A DNA stretch of 64,000 nucleotides from assembly GCA_016714605.1 (NCBI GenBank), contig JADKDL010000001.1:124001-188000 (forward strand). Reading direction: 5' to 3'. Shown here in pieces: positions 36,782 to 45,411 of the stretch. The notes under the pieces were generated by a model that was not told where the DNA came from, did not search any database, and worked only from the letters and a program-made list of their open reading frames with translations. How positions within the stretch are numbered: the stretch's first letter is position 1; each line of letters starts with the position of its first letter. The stretch is from Bacteroidales bacterium (GTDB lineage Bacteria; Bacteroidota; Bacteroidia; Bacteroidales; UBA1715). Made by a program: the position numbers and the translations under genes.

Positions 36782-37108
36782 TTAGGGAATCAAAATTAAT
36801 TCACATTCTTGATTAACTCTTACAAAGTAGCCTTTGCCCCATTTTAATTCAGTTAAAGTGTTTAATATAATTTGTTGTTTAGCATTCTAAAAGCCATCAG
36901 TATTTTTTACATCTTCCAAATAAGAGGAGATGCTTGATAAAGCATTTTTTATTTCAGAACTTTCCTTGAAAGGATAACCAATTAGATTCCAACCCTTTCG
37001 TAATGGAATAGCCAAAGATTCGGTTTTAGAATTGAAAATCATATAGTTAAGATTTACTTGATTTGTTGCACCTATGGTTAATCTAATAACCTGTTCACCA
37101 GAATGAGT
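36782..37108 (-). pseudogene. Decayed gene end sharing the GH8 C-terminal domain
   Basis: On the minus strand a frame ending with TAA 36782-36784 reads, in order, GATNQVNLNYMIFNSKTES, LRKGWNLIGYPFKESSE, an in-frame TAG, then TLTELKWGKGYFVRVNQECE. This matches the GH8 protein's C-terminal GWNIIGYPF...KGYYIKVTDKC block position by position. The frame is interrupted by the TAG at about 36888-36890 and by a TGA upstream near 37109, with no start, so it is the eroded 3' end of a secreted protein gene. Confidence 0.7.
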
Positions 37109-37487
37109 TCAATATCTTTTTACCACATCTTCACATTTTTACCAAATTCAAGTGTTGATAAAACAAATGTAATAACCACGCATAAGTATTCCGCCAAAAT
37201 GAAGTTGAATCAAGGAATTACTTTAAAATCTTAAACACGAGCATAATCAACAAGTTATATATAAACTATGATTTTCTTAAGATTAAATCAACCCAAATAA
37301 CTTAAAATTAATTAAATAAAGGTGATTTCTGATAGAATTTTCTTGAGCAATGTCAACATATATTATTTTGCATGTATAAACATAATTTTTATATTTATTA
37401 AGTTGAAATTTAATATCTTTAAATATGAGTCATTTTTTTGATTCGCTAATTTTTAAACTCCGGTAACTATGAATAATATTGTAAAAA
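37109..37487. other. Intergenic region upstream of pgeF
   Basis: No further domain of the decayed gene could be recognised above 37108. The sequence is AT-rich with no clear promoter or hairpin; a TATTTTG near 37364-37370 is one base short of the promoter consensus. Confidence 0.35.
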
Positions 37488-38225
37488 ATGAAATTTGAAT
37501 CTATCAATAAGTTAAAAATTCTCTCGTACATAAATACTGATGAAATAATTGCCGGATGTTCTACTCGGCATGAAGGCTACAGTAAATGTGCATATTCGAG
37601 CCTTAATGTTGGTTTAAATACTGATGATAATATAAAATGTATTCTCAATAATAGAAAATTGTTGTTTAATGCCATAGCACCAAATTTTACAAACATTTTT
37701 TTGAATCAGGTTCATTCGAATGTAATTCATAGTGTAGATAAAAATTTTGAAAATTTCATTGCTGGTGACGGATTGATTACCAGATGCAAAAACACCTTAC
37801 TTACCATTACCACTGCCGATTGTGGTTCTGTTTGTTTTCATAATAAGGAGAATAATACCATAGCTGCACTTCATGCAGGTTGGAAAGGAACTAAAGCTAA
37901 TATAATAGAAGAAATGTGTTTGGCACTTTCAAAATATGATTCGCTTTCAAATTTCACCGCATATATTGGACCTATGATTCAGAAAGATAGTTATGAAGTA
38001 GGAGAGGAGTTTTTGAATTATTTTGATTCTAAATATTTCGAAAAATCAAATAATAAAATTTTATTTGATTTGAATCAATGTATTGAAGATAAGCTTATTG
38101 AGTCAGGAATTGGATTTGTTGAAAATAAGAAAGTTGATACCTTTAAGAATGAAACCACATTTTTTTCGTATAGGCGCGATAAAACAACTGGAAGAATGTG
38201 TTCTTATATAGGTTTATGCGAGTAA
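37488..38225 (+). CDS. pgeF: Peptidoglycan editing factor PgeF (multicopper/laccase-like fold)
   Basis: The 245-aa protein has the YfiH/PgeF signature: CSTRHEGYS, SLNVGLNTDD, LNQVHSNVIH, TTADCGSVCF and the LHAGWKGT block, which together hold the zinc-binding H, C and H residues. PgeF removes wrongly incorporated amino acids from UDP-MurNAc precursors; purine nucleoside phosphorylase activity is reported for relatives. Length is normal. It stands alone. Confidence 0.92.
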   Translation: MKFESINKLKILSYINTDEIIAGCSTRHEGYSKCAYSSLNVGLNTDDNIKCILNNRKLLFNAIAPNFTNIFLNQVHSNVIHSVDKNFENFIAGDGLITRCKNTLLTITTADCGSVCFHNKENNTIAALHAGWKGTKANIIEEMCLALSKYDSLSNFTAYIGPMIQKDSYEVGEEFLNYFDSKYFEKSNNKILFDLNQCIEDKLIESGIGFVENKKVDTFKNETTFFSYRRDKTTGRMCSYIGLCE

Positions 38226-38263
38226 AATATTTTAAATAGTAAGTAAAATCTATATTTACAAAA

Positions 38264-39109
38264 CTAAACCGTATCCATAAAATTTCTTTCGGTTTTATTG
38301 AATATTACAACTCCAATAAATAACATAATCACCATAAAAACAAGGCTGTAGAATAAAGAATACCAGTTTATTAATGCGTTGTTAAAGAAAATAGTTTTAA
38401 ATGTTTCTATTACGCTAGACATTGGATTTAGCATGATATAAAATCTATATTTCTCAGGAATGTCTGATAATGGATAAATAACAGGAGTTGCATACATAAG
38501 CAATTGAATACTAAATGCTAATAAAAAAGTTAAGTCGCGGTATTTTGTAGTTAAGGCAGATATTGTTAGTCCAAAACCTAAACCCAATCCAGCCATTAGA
38601 AAAATAAGAAAAGGCAAAAATAATATATATATGCTCATATTCAAATCATAGCCTTTAGCCCAATAGATGCTGTAGAATACTAAAAACAGAAATAACTGAA
38701 TACCAAATTTTATAAGATTAGAAATAACTATTGATAAGGGAGTGATGAGTCTGGGAAAGTACACTTTACCAAATATACCTGCATTACCAACAAATACATT
38801 TGAAGTAGCTGTAAGACATGAAGAGAAGTAATTCCAACCGGTTAGTCCTGCCATATAAAAAAGAAAAGGAGGAATTCCATTGGTAGAAATTTTACCAAAT
38901 TTATTAAACACAATATAGAAAACGAGCGAAGAAAGAATAGGTTGTATTAAAAACCAAATTGGACCTAGAATTGTTTGTTTGTATGTTGCAACAAAGTCGC
39001 GCCTAACGAAAAGGAAAAGTAAATCTTTATATCTGAAAATTTCTTTTATATTTATATCAAATAAATCTTTTTTAGGGGTAATTTCTATATGTAATTTTTT
39101 AGTATGCAT
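38264..39109 (-). CDS. ABC-2 type polysaccharide/polyol export permease (Wzm/KpsM-like)
   Basis: The 281-aa protein has six hydrophobic segments and the ABC-2 features FLFVRRDFVATYKQTILGPIW at the N terminus, a GLGLGFG stretch and YATPVIYPLSDIPEKYR in the last third. Such permeases move lipid-linked O-antigen or capsule across the inner membrane with an ATPase partner (Wzt/KpsT). No ATPase gene is adjacent on either side. It has its own promoter in the 41-base gap after the next gene upstream. Confidence 0.88.
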   Translation of the reverse strand: MHTKKLHIEITPKKDLFDINIKEIFRYKDLLFLFVRRDFVATYKQTILGPIWFLIQPILSSLVFYIVFNKFGKISTNGIPPFLFYMAGLTGWNYFSSCLTATSNVFVGNAGIFGKVYFPRLITPLSIVISNLIKFGIQLFLFLVFYSIYWAKGYDLNMSIYILFLPFLIFLMAGLGLGFGLTISALTTKYRDLTFLLAFSIQLLMYATPVIYPLSDIPEKYRFYIMLNPMSSVIETFKTIFFNNALINWYSLFYSLVFMVIMLFIGVVIFNKTERNFMDTV

Positions 39110-39137
39110 GTAAAGAATGTAATTTTAAAAATATTGT

Positions 39138-39145
39138 CAAATATA
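39138..39145 (-). promoter_or_regulatory. Putative -7 element of the export permease
   Basis: Minus strand TATATTTG, 29 bases before the permease ATG, inside the gap behind the AAA/PD-(D/E)XK gene. Confidence 0.45.
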
Positions 39146-39150
39146 AATTT

Positions 39151-40716
39151 TTACTTAAATATTTCCCAGTCAAATCCAACAATATTCTTTTCTGTACTAG
39201 AAAAGTGCATTCCAAGTAAATAAATTGTTTTATTTTCAAAAAGGTATTTTTCGTAGTATTTTTTGGTTTTAATCTGCTGGATTGCAGTTTCTTCAGGTAC
39301 ATCAACTTTAAACTCTAAGATGAAAATTGTATCGGGAGTTTTAATGGTCATGTCTATTCTGCCTTTGTTGGTATGGTCTTCAAGCACAATATCTAGTCCA
39401 ATACTTGAAAGGAATGCAAAAACTACAGAAACATAGTAACCTTCATAAATGCCGATATTATTATTTACATATCCGGTATAAGAAATTGACGCAAACAAAG
39501 AATGTATATTCTGTTTAAAAACATCGAATTTGAGCTCTAAAAGCGAAATAGCTACATTGTTCTGTATTTGTGCTTTTTGTCCATTTATATTAGTTAGGTA
39601 ATCAAGAAAAAGAGCATTTAAAGATATTTGTATCTCTCTATTTGGAATTTTCATTTTGTATGTGATTCTTCCAAATATATTAATTTCCTTATCGAAGGTT
39701 AAATATCCGGTCTGCCAAAGCAAAGCAACCACATCAATGTGTTCAATATCGAAAGCACTCAGTGTTTCTTTGCTTACGATTATGTTTTCTAGTTCTGGCA
39801 GATTATAATTCGATTTTTTAAGTATTTCAATTAGGAAAGAGGGGTTTCCTGTCTCCCACCAATAATTGCTAAAAACTGCATTTTTTGAGAAAAATAGCAG
39901 AATATCAAACGGATTGTAAATTGGTTCGCCAAAATAATTATAACCATTATACCAACATCTTACCTCTTCTAAATCTACATTATGTGTATATTCACTGAAT
40001 TCATTTATTATATCATCATGTGTATAACCGGTTATTGTAGAATAGTCAGTATCAATCGTTATATCATTCAAATTATTGAGTCCACTGAAAAGATTGAGCT
40101 TCGAAAATTTACTTACACCCGTTAAAAATACAAACTTAATATACGCATCGCTCGCTTTTATTGCCGAATAGAAATTTCGAAGTATCTCTCGTGCATCTGT
40201 AGAAGGTTGTTTGTCTTCTTTGTGAATATTGTCGAGAATGGGTTTGTCATATTCGTCAATAAGGATTACTACTTTCTGATTGGGTTTTTGGAAGGCATCT
40301 CTGATCATATTTTCAAAGTAGGTACCAAGCTGAGAATTCTTGCATTTATCATTATCTATCAACAAATTGATGCAATTATGTTCAAGTATTGTACTTATCC
40401 TATCTTTAATAGTTTCTCTAGAAAAAAATTCACCCACCGCAAAAGAAATATTGATAACCGGATATGACTGATTCCAATCCCACTTATCATAGATAGCCAA
40501 CCCCTCAAATAATTGTTTGCTGCCTTTGAAAATCTCAGAAAGTGTATCTAAAAACAATGATTTTCCGAATCGTCGTGGACGAGAAAGAAAATAATAAGAA
40601 CCATTGTCAATTAAATTAAATGCAATGTCTGTTTTATCTACATAAACATAGTTTTCTTTTGGATCTCGTATTGTGCTGAAAGTCTGTATTCCAATAGGTA
40701 ATTTCTTCTTTTTCAT
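39151..40716 (-). CDS. AAA-ATPase-like / PD-(D/E)XK nuclease-fold protein (DUF1703 type)
   Basis: The 521-aa protein combines an AAA-ATPase_like domain (about 5-215: GIQTFSTIRDPKENYVYVDK, P-loop FLSRPRRFGKSLFLDTL near 43-58, Walker B VVILIDEYDKPILD near 154) and a C-terminal PD-(D/E)XK domain with D455, E468 and K470 (RIDM, LEFKVD). These proteins are abundant in Bacteroidota and often multi-copy. Function is unknown; a role linked to mobile DNA has been proposed. It lies as a single gene. Confidence 0.88.
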   Translation of the reverse strand: MKKKKLPIGIQTFSTIRDPKENYVYVDKTDIAFNLIDNGSYYFLSRPRRFGKSLFLDTLSEIFKGSKQLFEGLAIYDKWDWNQSYPVINISFAVGEFFSRETIKDRISTILEHNCINLLIDNDKCKNSQLGTYFENMIRDAFQKPNQKVVILIDEYDKPILDNIHKEDKQPSTDAREILRNFYSAIKASDAYIKFVFLTGVSKFSKLNLFSGLNNLNDITIDTDYSTITGYTHDDIINEFSEYTHNVDLEEVRCWYNGYNYFGEPIYNPFDILLFFSKNAVFSNYWWETGNPSFLIEILKKSNYNLPELENIIVSKETLSAFDIEHIDVVALLWQTGYLTFDKEINIFGRITYKMKIPNREIQISLNALFLDYLTNINGQKAQIQNNVAISLLELKFDVFKQNIHSLFASISYTGYVNNNIGIYEGYYVSVVFAFLSSIGLDIVLEDHTNKGRIDMTIKTPDTIFILEFKVDVPEETAIQQIKTKKYYEKYLFENKTIYLLGMHFSSTEKNIVGFDWEIFK

Positions 40717-40882
40717 TTGTGTTTTCAGTCTTTTTTTAGCTTTCCATGAGTTGTAATAAACTAAAATTTAGAATGTTTGATGATGTGTTTATTCTGTGAA
40801 ATTAGATTTTAATTTTACTTGAAATAATAATTTCTCATTAATTTTTAAAAATAATTAAACTAGAACTAATCTAAATAAAAAA

Positions 40883-40918
40883 GAATAGATAATATTCAAA
40901 TTTAAATATTATCTATTC
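40883..40918 (-). terminator. Terminator after the 112-aa secreted protein
   Basis: GAATAGATAATATT and its perfect 14-bp complement AATATTATCTATTC enclose an 8-base loop; the minus strand continues with TTTTTT. Confidence 0.8.
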
Positions 40919-40945
40919 AATTAATAAAAACCGCTAAAAATTCTT

Positions 40946-41284
40946 TTATTCAATAACTAAAGAAGCTCCTTTAGTACCTGATTTATTGCAATGTGTATTG
41001 ATTTTTATAACGTCTCCTTTTTTCGGACTTTCTATTTTATATTTATAAACTTGTACTTCAATAGAAGTTTGTTCAGTGAACAATTCTTTTTTCACTTCTT
41101 TTCCATTTATTTCTATGGTTACATAGTCAATAAAATGATCTTTTACATTTTTTACAGAATGTGTAGCAGTTATCGTTACTTCGCCCGATGCTTTGTCGTA
41201 TTGCAACTCAACTTTTTTGGCAGGATGTGCCATAACCAAAAATGCTGTCACTAAAAATGAAATCAATAATAAAACTTTTTTCAT
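40946..41284 (-). CDS. Small secreted beta-sandwich protein, function unknown
   Basis: The 112-aa product has a signal peptide (VLLLISFLVTAFLVMAHP, cut near residue 19). The mature part is a run of beta strands (VELQYDKASGEVTITATHSV, YVTIEINGKEV, DVIKINTHCNKSG) ending in a SLVIE strand, and resembles the small periplasmic Ig-like/desulfoferrodoxin-type sandwich proteins of anaerobic Bacteroidota. One cysteine follows a histidine (THCNK). No function is assigned. It is a single gene with a strong terminator. Confidence 0.5.
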   Translation of the reverse strand: MKKVLLLISFLVTAFLVMAHPAKKVELQYDKASGEVTITATHSVKNVKDHFIDYVTIEINGKEVKKELFTEQTSIEVQVYKYKIESPKKGDVIKINTHCNKSGTKGASLVIE

Positions 41285-41508
41285 GATATTAATTTTTAAA
41301 TTGTTTTTAAATATGACACTTTTATAAAATCAAACCACTTCTTGAAATTTTTATTTCATCTGGAAGTTTAATAGTATAAACATAAAATTGATTAGAAACT
41401 TGTATATATGACAATGAAAACATGCTACTATAAATGTAAGAATGCCAACTGTTTTATGTGTTTCTATTTCAGTTTTTTATACTAATACGCAAATTACACG
41501 TTTTTTTA

Positions 41509-42255
41509 TTAAAAATGCAGTTTTTCTTTTAATAGTTTTGCTCCTGTTTTACTTGTTTTTACTTTCTCTCCGTTTTTTAGAATAATCATATATGTTTCTT
41601 TCTCATATCTTTCCATTTTATCAATATAAGTTATGTTTATTATACTAGAACGGTGTACTCTTAAAAAACTTTCATTAGGAAGATGGTTTTCTAAATAATT
41701 CATAGTTAATTGTTTTAAAAACCTCCCTGATGTTGTATGAAGCATAACATAATCGTCTTCGGCACTTACATGAATTAGAGATTCTATAGAGATAATTGAA
41801 ATTTTTGTTCCTGATTTTACTACAACTCTATCTAGTTTTTCTATTTTTCCTTGTACTTCGGTTACAAGTTCATCTATAGGTTGAGTTTGAGTTTCGTTGC
41901 TTAATATTTTTTGCTCTACTTTTTTTATTGTATCTCTAAAACGATCTTTAGAAAAAGGTTTAAGTAAATAGTCTAAAGCATTATGTTCAAATGCTTTAAT
42001 AGCAAATTGATCGTATGATGTGCTGAATATTATGATAGGTTTTTTATCAAGAATTTCAAGCATTTCAAATCCGGTAAGTTTTGGCATCTGAATGTCTAAA
42101 AAAATGAAATCAGGGTTTAAATCATTTATCATTTTAAATCCATCAAATCCATTATCGCATTCGGCAACTATCTCAATAAAATCAAAATCTGCCAAAAAAG
42201 TTTTAATAATATTTCTTGCCGGAGCTTCATCATCAATAATTATACAGCGAATCAT
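41509..42255 (-). CDS. LytTR family response regulator
   Basis: Residues 1-118 are a receiver domain with acidic pocket D8/D9, phospho-acceptor D54 (FLDIQMPKLTG) and K103-type lysine in YLLKPFSKDRF. Residues about 138-246 are a LytTR DNA-binding domain (SIESLIHVSAEDDYVMLHTTSG, FLRVHRSSIINITYIDKME). It should be phosphorylated by the histidine kinase encoded 15 bases upstream and activate target promoters by binding direct repeats. Confidence 0.92.
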   Translation of the reverse strand: MIRCIIIDDEAPARNIIKTFLADFDFIEIVAECDNGFDGFKMINDLNPDFIFLDIQMPKLTGFEMLEILDKKPIIIFSTSYDQFAIKAFEHNALDYLLKPFSKDRFRDTIKKVEQKILSNETQTQPIDELVTEVQGKIEKLDRVVVKSGTKISIISIESLIHVSAEDDYVMLHTTSGRFLKQLTMNYLENHLPNESFLRVHRSSIINITYIDKMERYEKETYMIILKNGEKVKTSKTGAKLLKEKLHF

Positions 42256-42270
42256 AATATGTATATTTAT

Positions 42271-43320
42271 TTAGTTTATTGGTATTTTTAAATCTACTAT
42301 AAAATGGTCTTTTTGTTTTTCATAGCTAAACAAGTCATCTCTACCATATTCTATCTTAAGTCTTTCTGATACGTTTTTCATGCCTATACCTTCGCCTTTT
42401 CTTGTTACCGCTTCAGGATCAAAATTATTAGAAATGGTGATGTATAAAAAATCAGAATCGCAGAGCAAAGATGTCTGAATTTCAACAGGTGTAATGCTTT
42501 CATATACACCATGTTTTACTGCATTTTCAAATAGTGGTTGCAGAATCATAACCGGGATTTTCATCTTAAGACATGCCTCATTTATTATGTTTTTTGTTTG
42601 CAGTTTATCTCCAAATCGAACCTTTTCTATCTCCAAATATTTGTTGATATTATCAAGTTCCTCTAGGCATGTTGAGTGAGTTAGATCTTTTTGCTTTAGT
42701 GCATATCTTATAAAATCAGATAATTTCACAAGCATTTCTCTTGCGTTTCCCGGATCAGATAAGGTAAGCATGCTTATAGAATTCAGGCTATTAAAAAGAA
42801 AGTGCGGATTTATCTGCGATTTAAGTGAATTCAACTCTGCTTCTCGCAACATAATTGTTAGTTTCTCTTCATTTACCTTATTATTTTTCGACTCATGATA
42901 GTATCTCACGGTATAGTAGAACAAAGTTAAAATTGCGTAATATATTATGCCTATGAGCACTCTACTGGCGTACAAATTCTGACTATTAATTATTCCGTCG
43001 GGCATAATTGTGTTAATTATGCCCATGAGAAAATCAACGATAAAAATCCAAAGTGCGGTTACAACTATTGCAAACGTAAAGTGACCTATAATTATTCCTG
43101 TAAAGTTAGTCTCATTGGCATTGCTGTAAAGGGTAACATACCACAAGCCAATTCCAATTACTGCAAAAACAAAATTGTTTAAAAATCCTGCAAATAATGC
43201 TGTTGGTACATCAGTGAAATTGTTCAATACAAGTACTGCTACAGTCGAAAACCAAAGTGGTATCCACAGTATAAAATAAATGTAGAGATAAACATTTTTT
43301 CTGAACAGCGGATGAATCAT
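42271..43320 (-). CDS. LytS-type sensor histidine kinase
   Basis: The 349-aa protein has four membrane helices (about 12-32, 42-64, 75-98 and 118-138), then a His_kinase domain with phospho-acceptor H173 in QINPHFLFNSLNSI, an N box in LQPLFENAVKHG and a G box in GEGIGMKNVSERL. No periplasmic sensor domain is present, so it probably senses a membrane signal or a partner protein; the LiaF-like protein upstream is a candidate. It pairs with the LytTR regulator. Confidence 0.92.
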   Translation of the reverse strand: MIHPLFRKNVYLYIYFILWIPLWFSTVAVLVLNNFTDVPTALFAGFLNNFVFAVIGIGLWYVTLYSNANETNFTGIIIGHFTFAIVVTALWIFIVDFLMGIINTIMPDGIINSQNLYASRVLIGIIYYAILTLFYYTVRYYHESKNNKVNEEKLTIMLREAELNSLKSQINPHFLFNSLNSISMLTLSDPGNAREMLVKLSDFIRYALKQKDLTHSTCLEELDNINKYLEIEKVRFGDKLQTKNIINEACLKMKIPVMILQPLFENAVKHGVYESITPVEIQTSLLCDSDFLYITISNNFDPEAVTRKGEGIGMKNVSERLKIEYGRDDLFSYEKQKDHFIVDLKIPIN

Positions 43321-43435
43321 AAATTCGCTTTTTTATCTCATTTATAACTATCTCGCCTATTAATATTAAACAGATAGTTTAATGATTTGTATTTAAATGT
43401 TAGAATATTAAATTATTATAATTTAATGTTTGATT

Positions 43436-44158
43436 CTAATTTTTCAATTCACCGCCACCAAAAATTGCTACACCTTTGATAATGAGTGTTCTTCCAGAAT
43501 CTTGTCCTTTATTTGGTTCTGTTCTTTTATCTACAAATCCACCCATTATGCCAACTACTTCTACTCTTACAAACCAATCTTTGGGTACTTTTATTACAGA
43601 GCCTCCAAATACTGAAACAGACTCAAGAATGTGGTCTCCAGGTGCTAATTGAGATCCGTTAAAGTCAATCTCGCTACCTCCAAATACAGAAACTGTGCTG
43701 CCTCCTTTGAAATTTTGAGAGTGAAAATTGCTTTTACCTCCACCAAATACATTTACCTCTTCTAGAATATCGTAACTATAACTCTTTTCTTTAAAATTAC
43801 AATGAGCGTGATGTCTAGTAAATTTCTTAAACATAATTGAAATACCTATCAGAATTACTACAAGTGGGAGTATGATTTTAAATGTATCTATTGTATAAAT
43901 TGCATTCATTTCCAATATTTGCTTTGTAAGGAATATTGCTCCAACCAAAATTAAAATTCCCCCTCCATTAGGGCGTTTTTTAGAAAACATAATTAAAAAT
44001 CCTAATGCAATTAATAATGCTTTCCAGTTCCAAATGTAACTTATATATGGCTCTTGTATAAATTCTAAGTTTTTAGCAAGCCAAACGCTTCCTACTAAGA
44101 CAATAAAAAATCCAACAAATAGTTTTGCTAGTTTTGAATGCTGTTTAATCTTTTCCAT
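43436..44158 (-). CDS. LiaF-like membrane protein (DUF5668 / cell-wall-active antibiotic response domain)
   Basis: The 240-aa protein has four short membrane helices in the first 105 residues (LFVGFFIVLVGSVWLA and others) and a C-terminal right-handed beta domain with repeated VFGG/VFGGS strands (VNVFGGGKSNF, VSVFGGSEIDF, VSVFGGSVIKV, IMGGFVDKR). This is the LiaF/VraT layout, in which LiaF inhibits a cell-envelope-stress kinase. It is 115 bases upstream of the LytS-type kinase on the same strand, so the three probably form one envelope-stress operon. Confidence 0.85.
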   Translation of the reverse strand: MEKIKQHSKLAKLFVGFFIVLVGSVWLAKNLEFIQEPYISYIWNWKALLIALGFLIMFSKKRPNGGGILILVGAIFLTKQILEMNAIYTIDTFKIILPLVVILIGISIMFKKFTRHHAHCNFKEKSYSYDILEEVNVFGGGKSNFHSQNFKGGSTVSVFGGSEIDFNGSQLAPGDHILESVSVFGGSVIKVPKDWFVRVEVVGIMGGFVDKRTEPNKGQDSGRTLIIKGVAIFGGGELKN

Positions 44159-44195
44159 AATGATATGTATTTAGTTCCTTAATTTTTTTCTTAAA

Positions 44196-44203
44196 CAAAA
44201 TTA
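44196..44203 (-). promoter_or_regulatory. Putative -7 element of the LiaF/LytS/LytTR operon
   Basis: Minus strand TAATTTTG, 38 bases before the LiaF-like ATG. Confidence 0.45.
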
Positions 44204-44480
44204 GATTTAATATACTTCGAAAAATATGTTTTTTCGGTGAAAAAGGGTTTTTTTGTCGGTAAATTCTACATTCTTAATACTAAAGTTACAAATTTTATTA
44301 ATATCAATGTTCAATTTTAAAAACGCTGTTAAATATTTTGCTCAGTTTTTATACAAAAAAATGAGAAATTTGGTGTAATATCAATATTCTAATTGAAAGA
44401 TAGGCTGAAGGAAAATGCTTATAAATCATTAGAATAGTATGTACTAGTAATGCAGTTTAAGAATAGAAAATTTTAATATT

Positions 44481-44664
44481 GAACCCTTGTCAGGGTTCTT
44501 TTTCTTGCTGATTAATACCCCGTATTACATACGGGGCTATTCACATTTAATCACTCCGTGGTTATTATCTCTTACAATCCTAAAGGGATTGAATATGAAT
44601 AGCCCCGAGTAAAACTCGGGGTGAAAAATATGTTTCTTATCATACAGAACCCTGAGAAGGGTTC
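44481..44664. repeat. Composite palindromic REP/BIME-like element
   Basis: The element is symmetrical. The outer hairpins are GAACCCTTGTCAGGGTTC at 44481-44498 and GAACCCTGAGAAGGGTTC at 44647-44664. The inner hairpins are CCCCGTAT/ATACGGGG at 44518-44536 and CCCCGAGT/ACTCGGGG at 44603-44621. The two inner hairpins are also joined by a long inverted repeat (GGGGCTATTCA.. near 44533 with ..TGAATAGCCCC near 44606), with CAATCC/GGGATTG at 44575-44591 between them. It is more GC-rich than its surroundings and codes for nothing. It resembles Bacteroidota REP elements moved by IS200-like transposases; none is in the window. Confidence 0.7.
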
Positions 44665-44750
44665 AATCTTATATACAATTTTCAACTCTTAATTCGCATT
44701 AGTATCTAAATTACTTAATTATATTTATAAAGAATTTAAATATATTTAAT

Positions 44751-45359
44751 ATGAATGTAAAAAGTGATATTAAAAGGATATTTATAATTATCTCAATTAT
44801 AGTTAGTTCAATACAGATGAATTTTGGTCAGTCAAATGATTTTGAATCGGAAGTTAATCAGATAATTAAAGAATTTAAATCTAGAGATACTGCGCTGATA
44901 AATCAATGCATTCACCCAAAATTTGGAATGGTAGCAATATATTGCAAAGGCATGATGTCTATAAATGGACTTGTAAGATTGCACGAATATGTTTTTGATA
45001 AAAATCAGAAAGAATTATATGATTATGAGGACTTTGAAATAGATTCAACTTTTCAATATGAAGAAAATCCGGTGTTTGATTGTGACTCCGGTTTATGGAA
45101 TAAAACAGGACTTTTTTGTGATAAAAAATATAGAGACAATCTATTGTCGCATTCTACATATAAGCTCGTTGATTTTGGAGTAGAAAATAATTATATCAAT
45201 AGTGATATTATTAAGGAATATGAAAAAATTGAGAAAAAAAGTATCAAGATTTTCCTTGTTGATAATTCAGGTGGCAAATTTATTTTTTATGTCAGTAAGT
45301 ACAAAGGGAAATGGTATGTAACTATAATTGACGAAGTTGCGAGATACTGTGGTGAATGA
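44751..45359 (+). CDS. Hypothetical secreted protein, 202 aa
   Basis: A signal peptide is present (IFIIISIIVSSIQMNFGQS, cut near residue 27). The mature part is acidic and rich in Y and D, with a GGKFIFYVSKYKGKWYVTII strand pair close to the C terminus reminiscent of NTF2-like/SnoaL or DUF4440-type folds, but no family is assigned. Four cysteines (CIHPKFGMVAIYC, CDSGLW, FCDKK) suggest disulfides. It follows the REP-like element; no promoter match was found. Confidence 0.5.
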   Translation: MNVKSDIKRIFIIISIIVSSIQMNFGQSNDFESEVNQIIKEFKSRDTALINQCIHPKFGMVAIYCKGMMSINGLVRLHEYVFDKNQKELYDYEDFEIDSTFQYEENPVFDCDSGLWNKTGLFCDKKYRDNLLSHSTYKLVDFGVENNYINSDIIKEYEKIEKKSIKIFLVDNSGGKFIFYVSKYKGKWYVTIIDEVARYCGE

Positions 45360-45411
45360 TTTATCATACTAAATAAAAAACTAGATAATTTTGTTTTATG
45401 TTGAATAATTC

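Noticed and set aside
44751..45359. Assignment of the 202-aa secreted protein to a nuclear-transport-factor-2-like enzyme family
   Set aside because: Only a weak C-terminal strand resemblance is visible, not enough for a family call.
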